A stretch of 64,000 bases of DNA from Guptibacillus hwajinpoensis (lineage in GTDB: Bacteria > Bacillota > Bacilli > Bacillales > Guptibacillaceae). A program made the translations under genes and the position numbers. Below are positions 8,359 to 17,441 of the stretch, in pieces. Within the stretch, counting starts at the first letter, position 1. Every line of letters begins with the position of its first letter. The notes under the pieces are model-generated. The model was not told where the DNA came from, did no database searches, and saw only the letters and a program-made list of their open reading frames with translations. The stretch spans positions 434,001 through 498,000 of the forward strand of contig NZ_SWFM01000003.1 in NCBI RefSeq assembly GCF_005144865.1, given 5' to 3'.

Positions 8359-10638
8359 CTATTTAAGCATTGTGATCCATTTGCCATTACGATTTGTTAT
8401 AAACTTGTAGGTTATTGTTCCACTTTGATCAGTTCTAACCGTTCCAATGCCAAACTTCTTTAATCGTTCAATTACATCACCGTTTGGATGCCCATATCGA
8501 TTGTCAACCCCAGCCGAAATAATAGCGATTGATGGATTTAATTTCTTTAAAAAGGCCTCTGAACTCGATGTTGAACTTCCATGATGTCCCACCTTTAAGA
8601 TGTCGATTTCTGGTAGCAATTCACTTGTAAGGAGTAATCGCTCCCCAGGCTCTTCAAGATCGCCTGTAAAAAGCCATTTATACCCTCCTATCACTGCAAA
8701 CAATACAACACTTCCATTGTTTTCTTCCCCTTCTTCAAGCGCCTGAAGAATTGAGAAAGAAGCCTTTCCTTTCCTCCATGACTGCCCTGTAAGAGCTTGT
8801 GAAACCTTTGTCCCTTTTCTGTGAGCCGTTTCAATAAGATTATTTTCGATGTCTGTTTGAACAGGACTATGATCGATTATCATTCGCTTAACGTTGAGCT
8901 GATCTAGAACAGCAGCTGCACCTCCTGCATGATCATAATCTCCATGAGTTAAAATCAGCAGATCAATTGCGCGAATACCTCTTGATTTTAAATAAGGCAC
9001 AACGATATCCTCACCAACATCAAATGATGAACTCTTCTGTTGCCACTCTTCCTTTTCACCATATGAGGGCTTGCCACCAGTATCAATTAATATGACTTGT
9101 TGTTGGTATGGTAACGTTATTACAATACAGTCCCCCTGTCCTACATCAAGAAATGTCACTTCTCCATATGGGTTAATATAAGGTAGAACATATAGCGTTG
9201 CAGAGAATAGCAACCAGATTACTATTCCATTTCTCACCTTTCCGACTTCCCATTGAAGAAGGACTAAAAGACAAATAAAAGTCGCAACCAACAATTCCAC
9301 TTCCGAGAGTTTCCCGAATATAACCGTGTAATGAAGGTTCGTTGCCCATATAAAAACGTGGTGAAAAAATTCAACAAATGGGGATAATACATTGGATAAC
9401 AAATCAAAAAGAAACATAATATGAAAAGTTCGAATGAAAGTTAGAATAAGAAGCATAGGAAGAATAATAACCGACACAATTGGTACGTAGATAAGATTTA
9501 GAGGAAGACTTAGCAGAGAAATTTCATGAAAATGATAAATAACAACTGGAAAAGACACGATTTGAGCCAAGCTTGAGAGTGCAAGCAACTGTGTAAATGG
9601 CGTTTTGTAACGTTTCAGCAACCGGCTTGATGATACGATTAGTGCAAATGCAATAAGAAAAGAAAGTTGAAAACCGATATGAAATGCATAAAATGGATTA
9701 ACAGCAAGAATCGCAATACATGCTGATGAAATGCCGTCGAGCGGATTGATCTTCATTCGCAAACGCATGCTCAGAACAACACCCATGGCCATGAGGGAAG
9801 CCCTTATCACTGAAGGCGCAAAGCCCGTCACCCCCATATAGACAGGATAGAAAAACAGAAGAATAACATAAACTCGTTCCCTCGTAATACCAATACGAAT
9901 GAGGAACCAGAACAACAGCCCTCCAGTCACTCCTACATGTAAACCTGAGACAGCGAGCACATGGCTTAAGCCAAGATCTTGGTATGCACTCTCAAGGTCA
10001 TTCGTCAAAAGACTTCTGTCACCTATAAGAAGTGACGATGCTATACCTTGGAGCTCAACAGGATAATCATTTTTAATAGCAGAAAGCATTTGTTGTCGAA
10101 ACTGTTGAATCGACATCATCATGGATGTAGCAACATGCCGACATGTGGGTTTCTTATTAAGTGTATAGATCCAGTGAATTTCTTTGTAGTAGAGGAACTG
10201 TTTATAATCAAAGAGAGAGGGTACGCGGAGCTGTGAGGGGGATTCAAGTGCACCTGAAAGATGGCACGTTAAGCCAACCTGTAACTGCTGCATTTCTAGT
10301 TTTTCGTCTTCCGAAGAGATGTAATAGTTAACCTGGAGTTTCTCTTCATTCGTTTTTATTTCAAATGACAATTGATTTCCGTTAACAGCTGGTATAGTGG
10401 AAATTACACCTATTAGTTGATTTTCCCCTTCAACTAATACAGTCTGGTTGGCTTGATCAATGACAAACATATAAGTGAAAAACAATAAAAAAGTAGCAAC
10501 CGCAAAGGCCGAAAGTCGTTGATCTTTCTTTAAGAACCAAGCAATTAGAACAATTTCAAGGAAAATAGCGTGGAAAGTCTCTACACTCGCCACGCCGATT
10601 AATGCAGAAACTGCTAAAACCCAGAGCCGTCCTTTCAT
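8359..10638 (-). CDS. comEC: ComEC, DNA uptake channel of competence
   Basis: ComEC conducts single-stranded DNA across the membrane during transformation. The 759-residue protein has hydrophobic N-terminal helices, the soluble OB-like region, a multi-helix competence domain with AVSGLHVG near residue 231, and a C-terminal metallo-beta-lactamase-like domain with LTHGDYDHAGG and VGHHGSSTSS, which retains the metal-ligand pattern proposed to degrade the non-transported strand. Its ATG overlaps the comEB stop (TAATG), indicating translational coupling. Last gene of the comEA-comEB-comEC operon. Confidence 0.96.
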   Translation of the reverse strand: MKGRLWVLAVSALIGVASVETFHAIFLEIVLIAWFLKKDQRLSAFAVATFLLFFTYMFVIDQANQTVLVEGENQLIGVISTIPAVNGNQLSFEIKTNEEKLQVNYYISSEDEKLEMQQLQVGLTCHLSGALESPSQLRVPSLFDYKQFLYYKEIHWIYTLNKKPTCRHVATSMMMSIQQFRQQMLSAIKNDYPVELQGIASSLLIGDRSLLTNDLESAYQDLGLSHVLAVSGLHVGVTGGLLFWFLIRIGITRERVYVILLFFYPVYMGVTGFAPSVIRASLMAMGVVLSMRLRMKINPLDGISSACIAILAVNPFYAFHIGFQLSFLIAFALIVSSSRLLKRYKTPFTQLLALSSLAQIVSFPVVIYHFHEISLLSLPLNLIYVPIVSVIILPMLLILTFIRTFHIMFLFDLLSNVLSPFVEFFHHVFIWATNLHYTVIFGKLSEVELLVATFICLLVLLQWEVGKVRNGIVIWLLFSATLYVLPYINPYGEVTFLDVGQGDCIVITLPYQQQVILIDTGGKPSYGEKEEWQQKSSSFDVGEDIVVPYLKSRGIRAIDLLILTHGDYDHAGGAAAVLDQLNVKRMIIDHSPVQTDIENNLIETAHRKGTKVSQALTGQSWRKGKASFSILQALEEGEENNGSVVLFAVIGGYKWLFTGDLEEPGERLLLTSELLPEIDILKVGHHGSSTSSSEAFLKKLNPSIAIISAGVDNRYGHPNGDVIERLKKFGIGTVRTDQSGTITYKFITNRNGKWITMLK

Positions 10639-11204
10639 TACATCTTGCTATACAGTTTTGAAGCTTTTTCATATAACGGCCTTACCTCTGCTGCATCCAA
10701 ACCTGAATCAGCAAGCTTTTCCAATAAATCTGCCGTTAAATTCAGCTTTTCTTGACTGTTAGTGTCCAGAATCATTTCTTCTAGTTCCACCTGACGAACA
10801 GTAACGCCCGCATCTTCAAAAAGCTCTATTGCATATGGATGATTTTTGTAATCAGCGGCATAAATGACTGTTTTAATACCCGCTTGAATGATTGCCTTAC
10901 AACAGTTTAGGCAGGGAAAATGGGTAACATAAATTTCTGCGCCTGTTGTTTGGACGCCAAATTTAGCACACTGGATAATAGCATTCATTTCTGCATGAAT
11001 GGTCCGGACACAATGATTATCAATCACATAACATCCTTCATCAATGCAATGCACACCTCCGGAAACAGAACCGTTATATCCTCCGGCAATCATCCGCTTA
11101 TCTCTCACAATTGTTGCTCCTACAGTCAAACGTGTACATGTACTTCTAAGTGCGAGCAAATGGCTTTGAGCCATAAAGTATTGATCCCAAGAAATTCGAT
11201 CCAT
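10638..11204 (-). CDS. comEB: ComEB, deoxycytidylate deaminase family
   Basis: ComEB belongs to the zinc-dependent dCMP deaminases, which convert dCMP to dUMP. The zinc and proton-relay motifs are clear: HAEMNAI near residue 70 and PCLNCC near residue 98. The 188-residue length fits. In B. subtilis comEB is not required for transformation although it sits in the late competence operon, and the same arrangement is kept here between comEA and comEC. ATG at 11204 has a weak site (GGGGGGAAATCA). Confidence 0.95.
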   Translation of the reverse strand: MDRISWDQYFMAQSHLLALRSTCTRLTVGATIVRDKRMIAGGYNGSVSGGVHCIDEGCYVIDNHCVRTIHAEMNAIIQCAKFGVQTTGAEIYVTHFPCLNCCKAIIQAGIKTVIYAADYKNHPYAIELFEDAGVTVRQVELEEMILDTNSQEKLNLTADLLEKLADSGLDAAEVRPLYEKASKLYSKM

Positions 11205-11267
11205 TGATTTCCCCCCAATGTTTTATCTTCTTTTAGTTTGATTGAAACGTGTCTCCACGTCAATCTC

Positions 11268-11891
11268 TCACTGAATACTAATTAAATCCTTTAATTTCTC
11301 AAAGGTTTTCTCACCAATACCGCTTATGTTTTGTAATTCTTCAATTGCTTTAAAAGCTCCATTCTCCTCACGGTATTGAATAATCGCTTCAGCCTTTGAT
11401 GGTCCAATCCCAGGAAGTTCCTGTAGTTCATTAAGATCTGCTGTATTAATTGATATGAGTTCTGTACCTTCTGATAAATTCCCCATTTGAGGCATCGTGC
11501 TAACCTCACCAACAACTGGGACGTAAATTACCATTTCATCAGCTACTTTTCCTGCTAGATTTAGCTGGGATTGATCGGCATCTTGAACAAACCCCCCTGC
11601 TCTCGTAATAACATCCTTTACACGGCTCACACTCTTCATTTCATAAACGCCAGGTTGAACCACTGCTCCTTTTACATCTACCATAATTAATTCAGGTTCT
11701 TTAGCTGTCTCTTCTTGGTTAGCAAGATCATCACTCTCCACGTTATTGCTGTAATCTTGCATGCTAAATAGTATCTCTTCTTTCGCTGCTTTCGTCGATT
11801 CAAAATGATAAAATAACCAAGCACCAAGACCTACTACGACTATGGCTAATAGAATTTTCTCTCGGACCGTAAAACTTTGAATATACTTCAA
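11268..11891 (-). CDS. comEA: ComEA, competence DNA receptor
   Basis: ComEA is a membrane-anchored double-strand DNA receptor. The 207-residue protein has an N-terminal transmembrane anchor (about residues 12-28), an acidic linker, an SLBB domain (VDVKGAVVQPGVYEM, near residue 72), and a C-terminal helix-hairpin-helix domain with INTADLNELQELPGIG and NISGIGEKTFEKLK that binds DNA. First gene of the operon, divergent from comER, with about 100 bp for both promoters. A ComK site was not identified. Confidence 0.96.
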   Translation of the reverse strand: MKYIQSFTVREKILLAIVVVGLGAWLFYHFESTKAAKEEILFSMQDYSNNVESDDLANQEETAKEPELIMVDVKGAVVQPGVYEMKSVSRVKDVITRAGGFVQDADQSQLNLAGKVADEMVIYVPVVGEVSTMPQMGNLSEGTELISINTADLNELQELPGIGPSKAEAIIQYREENGAFKAIEELQNISGIGEKTFEKLKDLISIQ

Positions 11892-11992
11892 TCTTTAGTC
11901 ATTCCTTTCGAATGTTACTCAGAGATAAACATATAATGTGACTTTCTTACATATGTTTTAGGAGAAATGAGTATGGAAGGAGGGGAAGACGA

Positions 11993-12829
11993 TTGAAAAT
12001 CGGTGTAATTGGTACCGGCAATATGGGGACGGTTCTTATTTCTTCCTTTATTGACTCATGGGCCGTAAAACCTTCCCATCTCAGTATTGTAAATCGAACA
12101 ATTGAAAAGGCGACGAATTTGAAGAATCAATACCCGGCTCTCTATGTTGCAATAAATGCAGAAGAAGTCGTAAGTAGATCTGATATTATTTTCATTTGTG
12201 TAAAACCTCATGAATATTTTCCGCTTCTTAAAAAGATACGTCCCGGATTGAAACAAAAGCAATTGATTGTTTCAATTACTAGTCCAATAAAAGTGAGTGA
12301 ACTCGAAACGTTTGTTCCATGTGACGTTGCAAGAGCTATACCAAGCATTACAAATCGAGCGTTGAGTGGTCCCTCGTTAGTTACTTTCAGCAGCCAATGT
12401 TCAGAATCAAATAAAGAACGATTACTTTATTTAATGTCACACATTTCAACGCCAATTGAAACAAATGAAGAAGTAACCAGAGTCTCATCCGACATCGCAA
12501 GCTGCGGTCCTGCATTTCTAAGCTACCTCATTCAACAATTCATAGAAGGAGCCGTAGCGGAAACAGAGCTATCTGCTGAACAAGCGTCCGTTCTTGCTAC
12601 GGAAATGCTTATTGGTATGGGTAAACTTCTTGAAAAGGATTATTTTTCTCTAGAAACACTACAAAAGAAAGTAACTGTTAAAGGTGGGGTAACAGGAGAA
12701 GGTTTGAAAGTATTAGAACAAGAAACCGGAGAAATGTTTCACCATTTGATACAGAGAACTCATAAGAAATTTGAAGAAGATAGAAGAGGAATTAAGTTGC
12801 AATTTAAAGAGGAATCGAAGCAGAACTAG
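11993..12829 (+). CDS. comER: ComER, pyrroline-5-carboxylate reductase-like protein
   Basis: A 278-residue ProC-family protein with an N-terminal NADP-binding Rossmann motif (GVIGTGNMG, residues 4-12) and the C-terminal ProC dimerisation domain (KGGVTGEGLKVLE). Its true reaction is not known; family members encoded opposite comEA have been tied to sporulation control and biofilm in other bacilli rather than to proline synthesis. The start is TTG at 11993 with GGAAGGAGGGGAAGACGA ahead; no in-frame ATG precedes the Rossmann strand. Followed at 11 bp by a repeat-containing micro-ORF. Confidence 0.92.
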   Translation: MKIGVIGTGNMGTVLISSFIDSWAVKPSHLSIVNRTIEKATNLKNQYPALYVAINAEEVVSRSDIIFICVKPHEYFPLLKKIRPGLKQKQLIVSITSPIKVSELETFVPCDVARAIPSITNRALSGPSLVTFSSQCSESNKERLLYLMSHISTPIETNEEVTRVSSDIASCGPAFLSYLIQQFIEGAVAETELSAEQASVLATEMLIGMGKLLEKDYFSLETLQKKVTVKGGVTGEGLKVLEQETGEMFHHLIQRTHKKFEEDRRGIKLQFKEESKQN

Positions 12830-12840
12830 GAGCCATTTAA

Positions 12841-12924
12841 ATGAGTTCGTCAGATAATAGTAAAAACCTTCAAGAAAATAGTAAAAACCTTCAAGAAAAT
12901 AGTAAAAAGGTTGATTTCATATGA
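12841..12924 (+). CDS. Possible 27-residue micropeptide with internal 7-residue repeats
   Basis: Starts 11 bp after the comER stop with AGGAG eight bases ahead of ATG, an excellent site. The DNA holds two and a half copies of a 21 bp direct repeat (12856-12908). Because 21 is divisible by three, the peptide carries tandem NSKNLQE units and ends in VDFI. The stop lies inside the terminator stem. I recognise no family. Either it is a translated polar peptide or the repeat is a slippage product in a comER 3' end; the ribosome site favours translation. Confidence 0.45.
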   Translation: MSSSDNSKNLQENSKNLQENSKKVDFI

Positions 12925-12937
12925 AATCAACCTTTTT
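12904..12937. terminator. Bidirectional terminator between comER and yqeM
   Basis: A perfect 34 bp palindrome, AAAAAGGTTGATTTCAT followed by its exact inverse, with T-runs on both strands. It overlaps the last codons of yqeM and of the micro-ORF after comER. Confidence 0.85.
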
Positions 12938-13664
12938 GTGGTTTAATCGCTCTAAAAAATATTCTCTCTGAATCTTCTGTTGGTGATTGTTCTGTGAAAT
13001 CTGCTTTAATGGAAATTATCTCGAAACCGACTTCAGTCAACCACGTTTTATAGTCAGCGATTTGAAAGGTTCGTTGGAGATGTAGTTCATCAAAGCGTTC
13101 ATATAATCCTTCTTCATTTTCTAAAAAGAAGCTTAGCTCATGCTCAACCGAGCCTTGTTCTTCTCCCGCAAAACTATTCCATATATATGAAATTTCTTCT
13201 TCATTGCTAGCAAAAGTTTGTCCAATAAACTCTTTGATTTTATGAAGAGAATGAACATCAAATAAAAGAATACCTTGTGGTTTCAAGTGATCATAAACAC
13301 GACGAAGAACCTCTTTAACGCCGTCAATATCCGTAATATAATTCAATGAATCACAAAAGATTGTAATCACGTCATACATTTCGCCTGTTTCAAGCTCACG
13401 CATATCTTGATGAAGGAATTTAAGAGACAACTTCTTTTGCATTGCTTTATCTTGTGCTACAGAGAGCATATGTTCAGAAAGGTCAACTGCCGTGACGTTA
13501 AAACCAGACTCAGCAAGGCGAAGCGAACATTCTCCCGTTCCTGATCCTAAATCAAGAACATTCCCAGAAGACATTTCATTCTTAACAAGCTGGGCCCAAT
13601 CATTATAGGGAGCGTGCTCCATTAGGCGATCGTAAACATAAGAAAAACGTTCATATGAGTGCAT
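12927..13664 (-). CDS. yqeM: YqeM, SAM-dependent methyltransferase
   Basis: A 245-residue class I methyltransferase with SAM motif I VLDLGSGTGECSL (near residue 36), acidic ribose-binding VDLSEHML near residue 60, and motif IV region FCDSLNYI. Substrate unknown. ATG at 13664 begins directly after the rsfS stop, and the gene closes the yqeG-to-yqeM operon, which in B. subtilis has the same order. Confidence 0.92.
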   Translation of the reverse strand: MHSYERFSYVYDRLMEHAPYNDWAQLVKNEMSSGNVLDLGSGTGECSLRLAESGFNVTAVDLSEHMLSVAQDKAMQKKLSLKFLHQDMRELETGEMYDVITIFCDSLNYITDIDGVKEVLRRVYDHLKPQGILLFDVHSLHKIKEFIGQTFASNEEEISYIWNSFAGEEQGSVEHELSFFLENEEGLYERFDELHLQRTFQIADYKTWLTEVGFEIISIKADFTEQSPTEDSERIFFRAIKPQKG

Positions 13665-13665
13665 G

Positions 13666-14019
13666 TTAAGCTAGGATCTCATCCAGCGATAAATGTGGTG
13701 CATCGCCCCATAGTTTTTCAAGGTTATAATAATTTCTCTCATCCTTATGGAAAATATGCACAATGACAGATCCAAGATCAACGAGAACCCATCTCGCTTG
13801 ATCAAATCCTTCAAGGCGCTTTACATCCATTCCATTCTCAAGAGCCTGATCTTTCACTTCCTTGGCAATTGCTTGAACCTGTTTCTCGGAGTTACCGTGA
13901 CAAATTAAGAAGTAGTCTGCTATTAATGAGACACCATTCATGTTTAATGCAACGATATCTTCTGCACGTTTATCATCAGCTGCCTTCGCAGCAAGTGTAA
14001 TCATTTGTTTTTCATTCAT
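13666..14019 (-). CDS. rsfS: Ribosomal silencing factor RsfS
   Basis: RsfS (YqeL) binds L14 on the 50S subunit and blocks subunit joining under nutrient limitation. The 117-residue protein shows the family core ADYFLICHGNSEKQVQAIA and GFDQARWVLVDLGSVIVHIF. ATG at 14019 follows a GGAGGAAACAAC site. Lies between yqeK and yqeM. Confidence 0.96.
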   Translation of the reverse strand: MNEKQMITLAAKAADDKRAEDIVALNMNGVSLIADYFLICHGNSEKQVQAIAKEVKDQALENGMDVKRLEGFDQARWVLVDLGSVIVHIFHKDERNYYNLEKLWGDAPHLSLDEILA

Positions 14020-14039
14020 GTTGTTTCCTCCATTTCTTC

Positions 14040-14606
14040 TCAGGAGTTATGTGCTTTTACAATGCTGTTATAGGTATAGAACGTCGCCGGATAAACAGGC
14101 TGATTCTTTTTCATTAGGAACTGCACAGTATTCCTGAGAGACAACGCAATCGCTTTATCGAGATCTTGTTGAACCATTTCTCTAACTTCTTCAACTCCTG
14201 GGAATGCTCGTCCAGGCTCTATATAGTCAGCAATAAAGACACATTTCTCCATCAAGGTCATATTAGGACGACCAGAGGTATGGTATTTAATTGCACCAAG
14301 TATTTCTTCATCTGTTATTCCGATTTCGCATTTTACGAGATAAGCCCCAACTGGAGCGTGCCAGAGTTCTGAAGAATACTCAAGTAAATCTTCAGGCATA
14401 GATTGTTCAACAATTATTCTTCTCATTTCATCTTTAGGACGAAACTTCGCATAATCATGAAAAATCGCAGCTAGCTCTGTTTTTTCAATATTTGCACCGT
14501 ATTTTTCAGCAAGTTCAACTGCGGTGTCTGTAACACCTACCGTATGAACATATCGATGCTCAGTTAAGTGAGGTTTTACTAGTTCTAAGGCCTTAGCTCG
14601 ATTCAT
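14040..14606 (-). CDS. yqeK: YqeK, HD-domain hydrolase
   Basis: An HD-domain phosphohydrolase; family members have been reported to split diadenosine tetraphosphate symmetrically. The metal-binding pattern is visible: HRYVHTVGV (residues 17-25), the paired IFHDYAK near residue 50, WHAPVGAYL near 82 and IADYIEPGR near 119. The start is ATG at 14606 with GAAGGGATTAT ahead, giving 188 residues; a longer frame running into nadD lacks family similarity. It overlaps nadD by 14 bp, suggesting coupling. Confidence 0.93.
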   Translation of the reverse strand: MNRAKALELVKPHLTEHRYVHTVGVTDTAVELAEKYGANIEKTELAAIFHDYAKFRPKDEMRRIIVEQSMPEDLLEYSSELWHAPVGAYLVKCEIGITDEEILGAIKYHTSGRPNMTLMEKCVFIADYIEPGRAFPGVEEVREMVQQDLDKAIALSLRNTVQFLMKKNQPVYPATFYTYNSIVKAHNS

Positions 14607-15183
14607 ATAATCCCTTCTCTTCAATAAAGATTCGGACAGATTCTGGAAGTAAATATCGACCACTTTTACCAAAATACAAATCTTTCCTGATTTCGCTAGA
14701 AGACAAATCGATTTGAGGAACATCAATTAATGAGACCTCGTACTGTTCTTTGTCCGGATTATAACCAGGACGATTGACACCAATAAATGATATCATCTTG
14801 GATAATTCATCTATTCGATGCCAATTTGGAAGATCCTCAATCATATCTCCACCTATAATAAAATAAAAATCGATATTTGGATAATTAGCTTTTAGGATTT
14901 CAATTGTATCGATTGTGAAGGACCGTCCATTTCGTTCAAATTCTATTAAGGAGATCTTAAAATTTGGGTTACCTTCTATCGCTCGCTGAACCATCTCCAC
15001 TCGGTGGTGATTCTCTGTAATATCACTACCATTTTTATGTGGGGGACGGTGGCTAGGCATAAACCAAACTTCATCAAGCTCACACGTCTCTAACACTCCT
15101 TGAGCAAGTGCCAAGTGCCCCAAATGGGGCGGATCAAATGTTCCACCAAGTAGACCGACCTTCATTCTTTGTTGAGCAGTCAT
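14593..15183 (-). CDS. nadD: Nicotinate-mononucleotide adenylyltransferase NadD
   Basis: NadD makes deamido-NAD from nicotinate mononucleotide and ATP. The nucleotidyltransferase signature GGTFDPPHLGH is at residues 13-23 and the second motif, ISSTEIR-like, appears as LSSSEIRKDL near residue 160. 196 residues. The ATG at 15183 overlaps the yhbY stop (TAATG), consistent with coupling; an ATG six codons later aligns better with family N-termini and has no clear site of its own. The later step of the pathway, nadE, is also in this window at 31.4 kb. Confidence 0.95.
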   Translation of the reverse strand: MTAQQRMKVGLLGGTFDPPHLGHLALAQGVLETCELDEVWFMPSHRPPHKNGSDITENHHRVEMVQRAIEGNPNFKISLIEFERNGRSFTIDTIEILKANYPNIDFYFIIGGDMIEDLPNWHRIDELSKMISFIGVNRPGYNPDKEQYEVSLIDVPQIDLSSSEIRKDLYFGKSGRYLLPESVRIFIEEKGLYESS

Positions 15184-15473
15184 TATGGAAGTATAATTTC
15201 TTTATTCTCTTCTGATTCTTTGTACAGAACAATCATATTACCGATAATTTGAACAAGCTCTGCACCCGTTTCACTCGATAATTGTTTACCCACTGTGTTA
15301 CGGTCTTCATCACAATTTTGAAGAATGCTCACCTTAATAAGCTCTCTCGCTTCAAGTGCTTCCTCAATTTGCTTTGTCATATTCTCATTAACGCCGCCCT
15401 TACCTACTTGAAAAATAGGATTAAGACGATTAGCTTTTGCTCGTAAAAAACGTTTTTGTTTACCTGTTAACAT
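15183..15473 (-). CDS. yhbY: YhbY family RNA-binding protein (YqeI)
   Basis: A 96-residue CRS1-YhbY (CRM) domain protein that binds pre-50S ribosomal particles in other bacteria. It begins LTGKQKRFLRAKAN, carries the GxxG-like loop in FQVGKGGVNENM, and ends with GNMIVLYKES, all typical. ATG at 15473 follows GGAGGACATAAATAA. Situated between aroE and nadD as in B. subtilis. Confidence 0.95.
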   Translation of the reverse strand: MLTGKQKRFLRAKANRLNPIFQVGKGGVNENMTKQIEEALEARELIKVSILQNCDEDRNTVGKQLSSETGAELVQIIGNMIVLYKESEENKEIILP

Positions 15474-16316
15474 TTATTTATGTCCTCCTAACTCTTTTAA
15501 AACCGTTCTTCTCATTCGTTGTCGATTTGGTGCGACTTCAGTCCACTTTTCAAAGGCAAGTGCCCCTTGCTCGACAAACATTGAAACTCCATTATCTACA
15601 ACGGCGCCTCTTTCTTTACCCTCTTTCATCCACTGTGTCTCAAGTGGATTATAAATTAAGTCACTAAGCACAGTACCTGCTTTCAATTGATCCAACTTTA
15701 GAGGAATATGATTTAAATAGGGACTCATCCCAATGGATGTTGTATTAATGACAATATCGAAGTTACTCAGTGTTGTTTCTGCTTCAGAAAGAGATGTCGC
15801 AACCGTTCTAGCGTATTTATTGCACACGCTACTTAATTCTTCTGCTTTTTCTATGGTTCGATTCGCGATCGTTAATGAGGCAACACCCGAGCGACAAATC
15901 GAAACCGCTACTGCTCTCGCAGCACCACCAGCACCAATCACAAGAATTCTCTTTTCTTGGAGGCTTTTCTCACCAGTTACTGAAAGAAGGGACATTAAAT
16001 AACCTCTTCCGTCAGTATTCGTTCCTATAAGTTTACCACCGCTTTTAAATACAGTATTTACAGCGCCAATCTCAAGAGCTTCTTGTTCAACTTCATCTAG
16101 TAAAGGCATAATGGCAACTTTATGTGGAATGGTAACATTGAACCCCTGAACGTCAAGTATTTTCATTGCTTCCACACCATCCTCAAGCTGTTCTGGCGAG
16201 AGATCGAAAGCCTGATAATGATGGGAGAGCCCAAGTTCTCTGAATTCACAGTTATGCATAACCGGTGACATTGAATGACCTACAGGATGACCAAGCAGTC
16301 CGTATAGTTTCCCCAT
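15474..16316 (-). CDS. aroE: Shikimate dehydrogenase AroE
   Basis: AroE reduces 3-dehydroshikimate to shikimate with NADPH in aromatic amino acid synthesis. The shikimate site GHPVGHSMSP is at residues 9-18, the catalytic FNVTIPHK near residue 61, NTDGRGYLMSL near 100, and the NADP loop VIGAGGAARAV near 127. Start ATG at 16316 has AGGAGGCTTTTGGTA ahead; a TTG two codons upstream is inside that spacing. 280 residues. Confidence 0.96.
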   Translation of the reverse strand: MGKLYGLLGHPVGHSMSPVMHNCEFRELGLSHHYQAFDLSPEQLEDGVEAMKILDVQGFNVTIPHKVAIMPLLDEVEQEALEIGAVNTVFKSGGKLIGTNTDGRGYLMSLLSVTGEKSLQEKRILVIGAGGAARAVAVSICRSGVASLTIANRTIEKAEELSSVCNKYARTVATSLSEAETTLSNFDIVINTTSIGMSPYLNHIPLKLDQLKAGTVLSDLIYNPLETQWMKEGKERGAVVDNGVSMFVEQGALAFEKWTEVAPNRQRMRRTVLKELGGHK

Positions 16317-16329
16317 TACCAAAAGCCTC

Positions 16330-17439
16330 CTAGATTAGCGATTTACGTATTGATACTCCAACACCCTCAGGTGCATACGCTTTTACAGTAGTCCCTTTAC
16401 CTGATACTGTTACCCAGCCTAAACCAGAAAATACGATATCCATCTTCTCTTCTTTGATTCTGAGTTCATGGCTAACAAGCTTTGGAAGCTCCTTTTTGGA
16501 TTGCTCTCCAGGTGGATAAAGAAGTTCACCAAGGTGCTCGGCATAAAGATCATCTGCTTTATCCATCTTTGTACGATGAATGTAGAGATCATTAGAAACA
16601 TGACAAATAAAGGACTGACGTCCACCTTCTACAAAATCAAGGCGAGAAAGTCCTCCAAAGAACAGCGACTGCCCTTCATTCAACTGGAATACTTTTGGCT
16701 TAATTTCTTTTTTAGGGCTAATAATCTTTAATTCTTCAGCATCTACAAAATGAGCCATCTGATGATGATTAATAATACCAGGGGTATCATAGAGCGTATG
16801 ACCATCATCAAGTGGGATATCAATTAAATCAAGCGTTGTCCCAGGAAACTGACTAGTTGTAATCATTTGTTCCTCGTCTCCGCCAAACTCCTGTATTAAA
16901 CGATTGACGAATGTAGATTTTCCGACGTTTGTACATCCGATGATATACACATCTCTGCCATCTCTCATGCGATCAATTTCTGCCGCAACATCCATAACTC
17001 CATCGCCTTTAGACGCACTCATTAGCATAACATCAGCAGGTTTTAAGCCGTTCTCTTTAGAACTTGATTGCATCCACTTAATTAACTTAGACTGATTAAC
17101 AGACTTAGGAAGGAGATCAACTTTATTCCCTACGAGCAAGACAGGGTTATTGCCTGCAAACCGCTGAATGCCAGGAAGCCAACTACCATTAAAATCAAAG
17201 ATATCTACGATTTTAACAACAAGTGCGTCAGTCTGGCTAATTTCATTTAGGATCTTCAAGAAATCATCATCTGTTAGTGCTACGTCCTGTATTTCATTAT
17301 AATGCTTTAAGCGAAAACAGCGCTGGCAGATGATTACATCTCTTTTGAGAGCAGATGGTGGAGCATAACCAAGTGCGTTTTTGTCTTCTGTTTGAATATG
17401 CACGCCACATCCAGCGCAAATAATTTGTTCGTTGTTCAA
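16330..17439 (-). CDS. yqeH: YqeH, circularly permuted GTPase for 30S assembly
   Basis: YqeH is required for 30S subunit biogenesis. An N-terminal zinc finger (CAGCG and CQRC) precedes a GTPase domain in permuted order: the G4 motif GNKVDLLP comes before the P-loop GCTNVGKST and the G3 DTPG. The start is TTG at 17439 with GGGAGGAATAGGT ahead; the ATG 15 bases upstream is part of that ribosome site and overlaps the yqeG stop. This gives 369 residues beginning with the family zinc finger. Confidence 0.95.
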   Translation of the reverse strand: MNNEQIICAGCGVHIQTEDKNALGYAPPSALKRDVIICQRCFRLKHYNEIQDVALTDDDFLKILNEISQTDALVVKIVDIFDFNGSWLPGIQRFAGNNPVLLVGNKVDLLPKSVNQSKLIKWMQSSSKENGLKPADVMLMSASKGDGVMDVAAEIDRMRDGRDVYIIGCTNVGKSTFVNRLIQEFGGDEEQMITTSQFPGTTLDLIDIPLDDGHTLYDTPGIINHHQMAHFVDAEELKIISPKKEIKPKVFQLNEGQSLFFGGLSRLDFVEGGRQSFICHVSNDLYIHRTKMDKADDLYAEHLGELLYPPGEQSKKELPKLVSHELRIKEEKMDIVFSGLGWVTVSGKGTTVKAYAPEGVGVSIRKSLI

Positions 17440-17441
17440 AC

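Noticed and set aside
12898..12937. Reading the comER 3' 21 bp repeats as a regulatory iteron array
   Set aside because: Only two and a half copies, frame-preserving within a small ORF, with no origin-like context.
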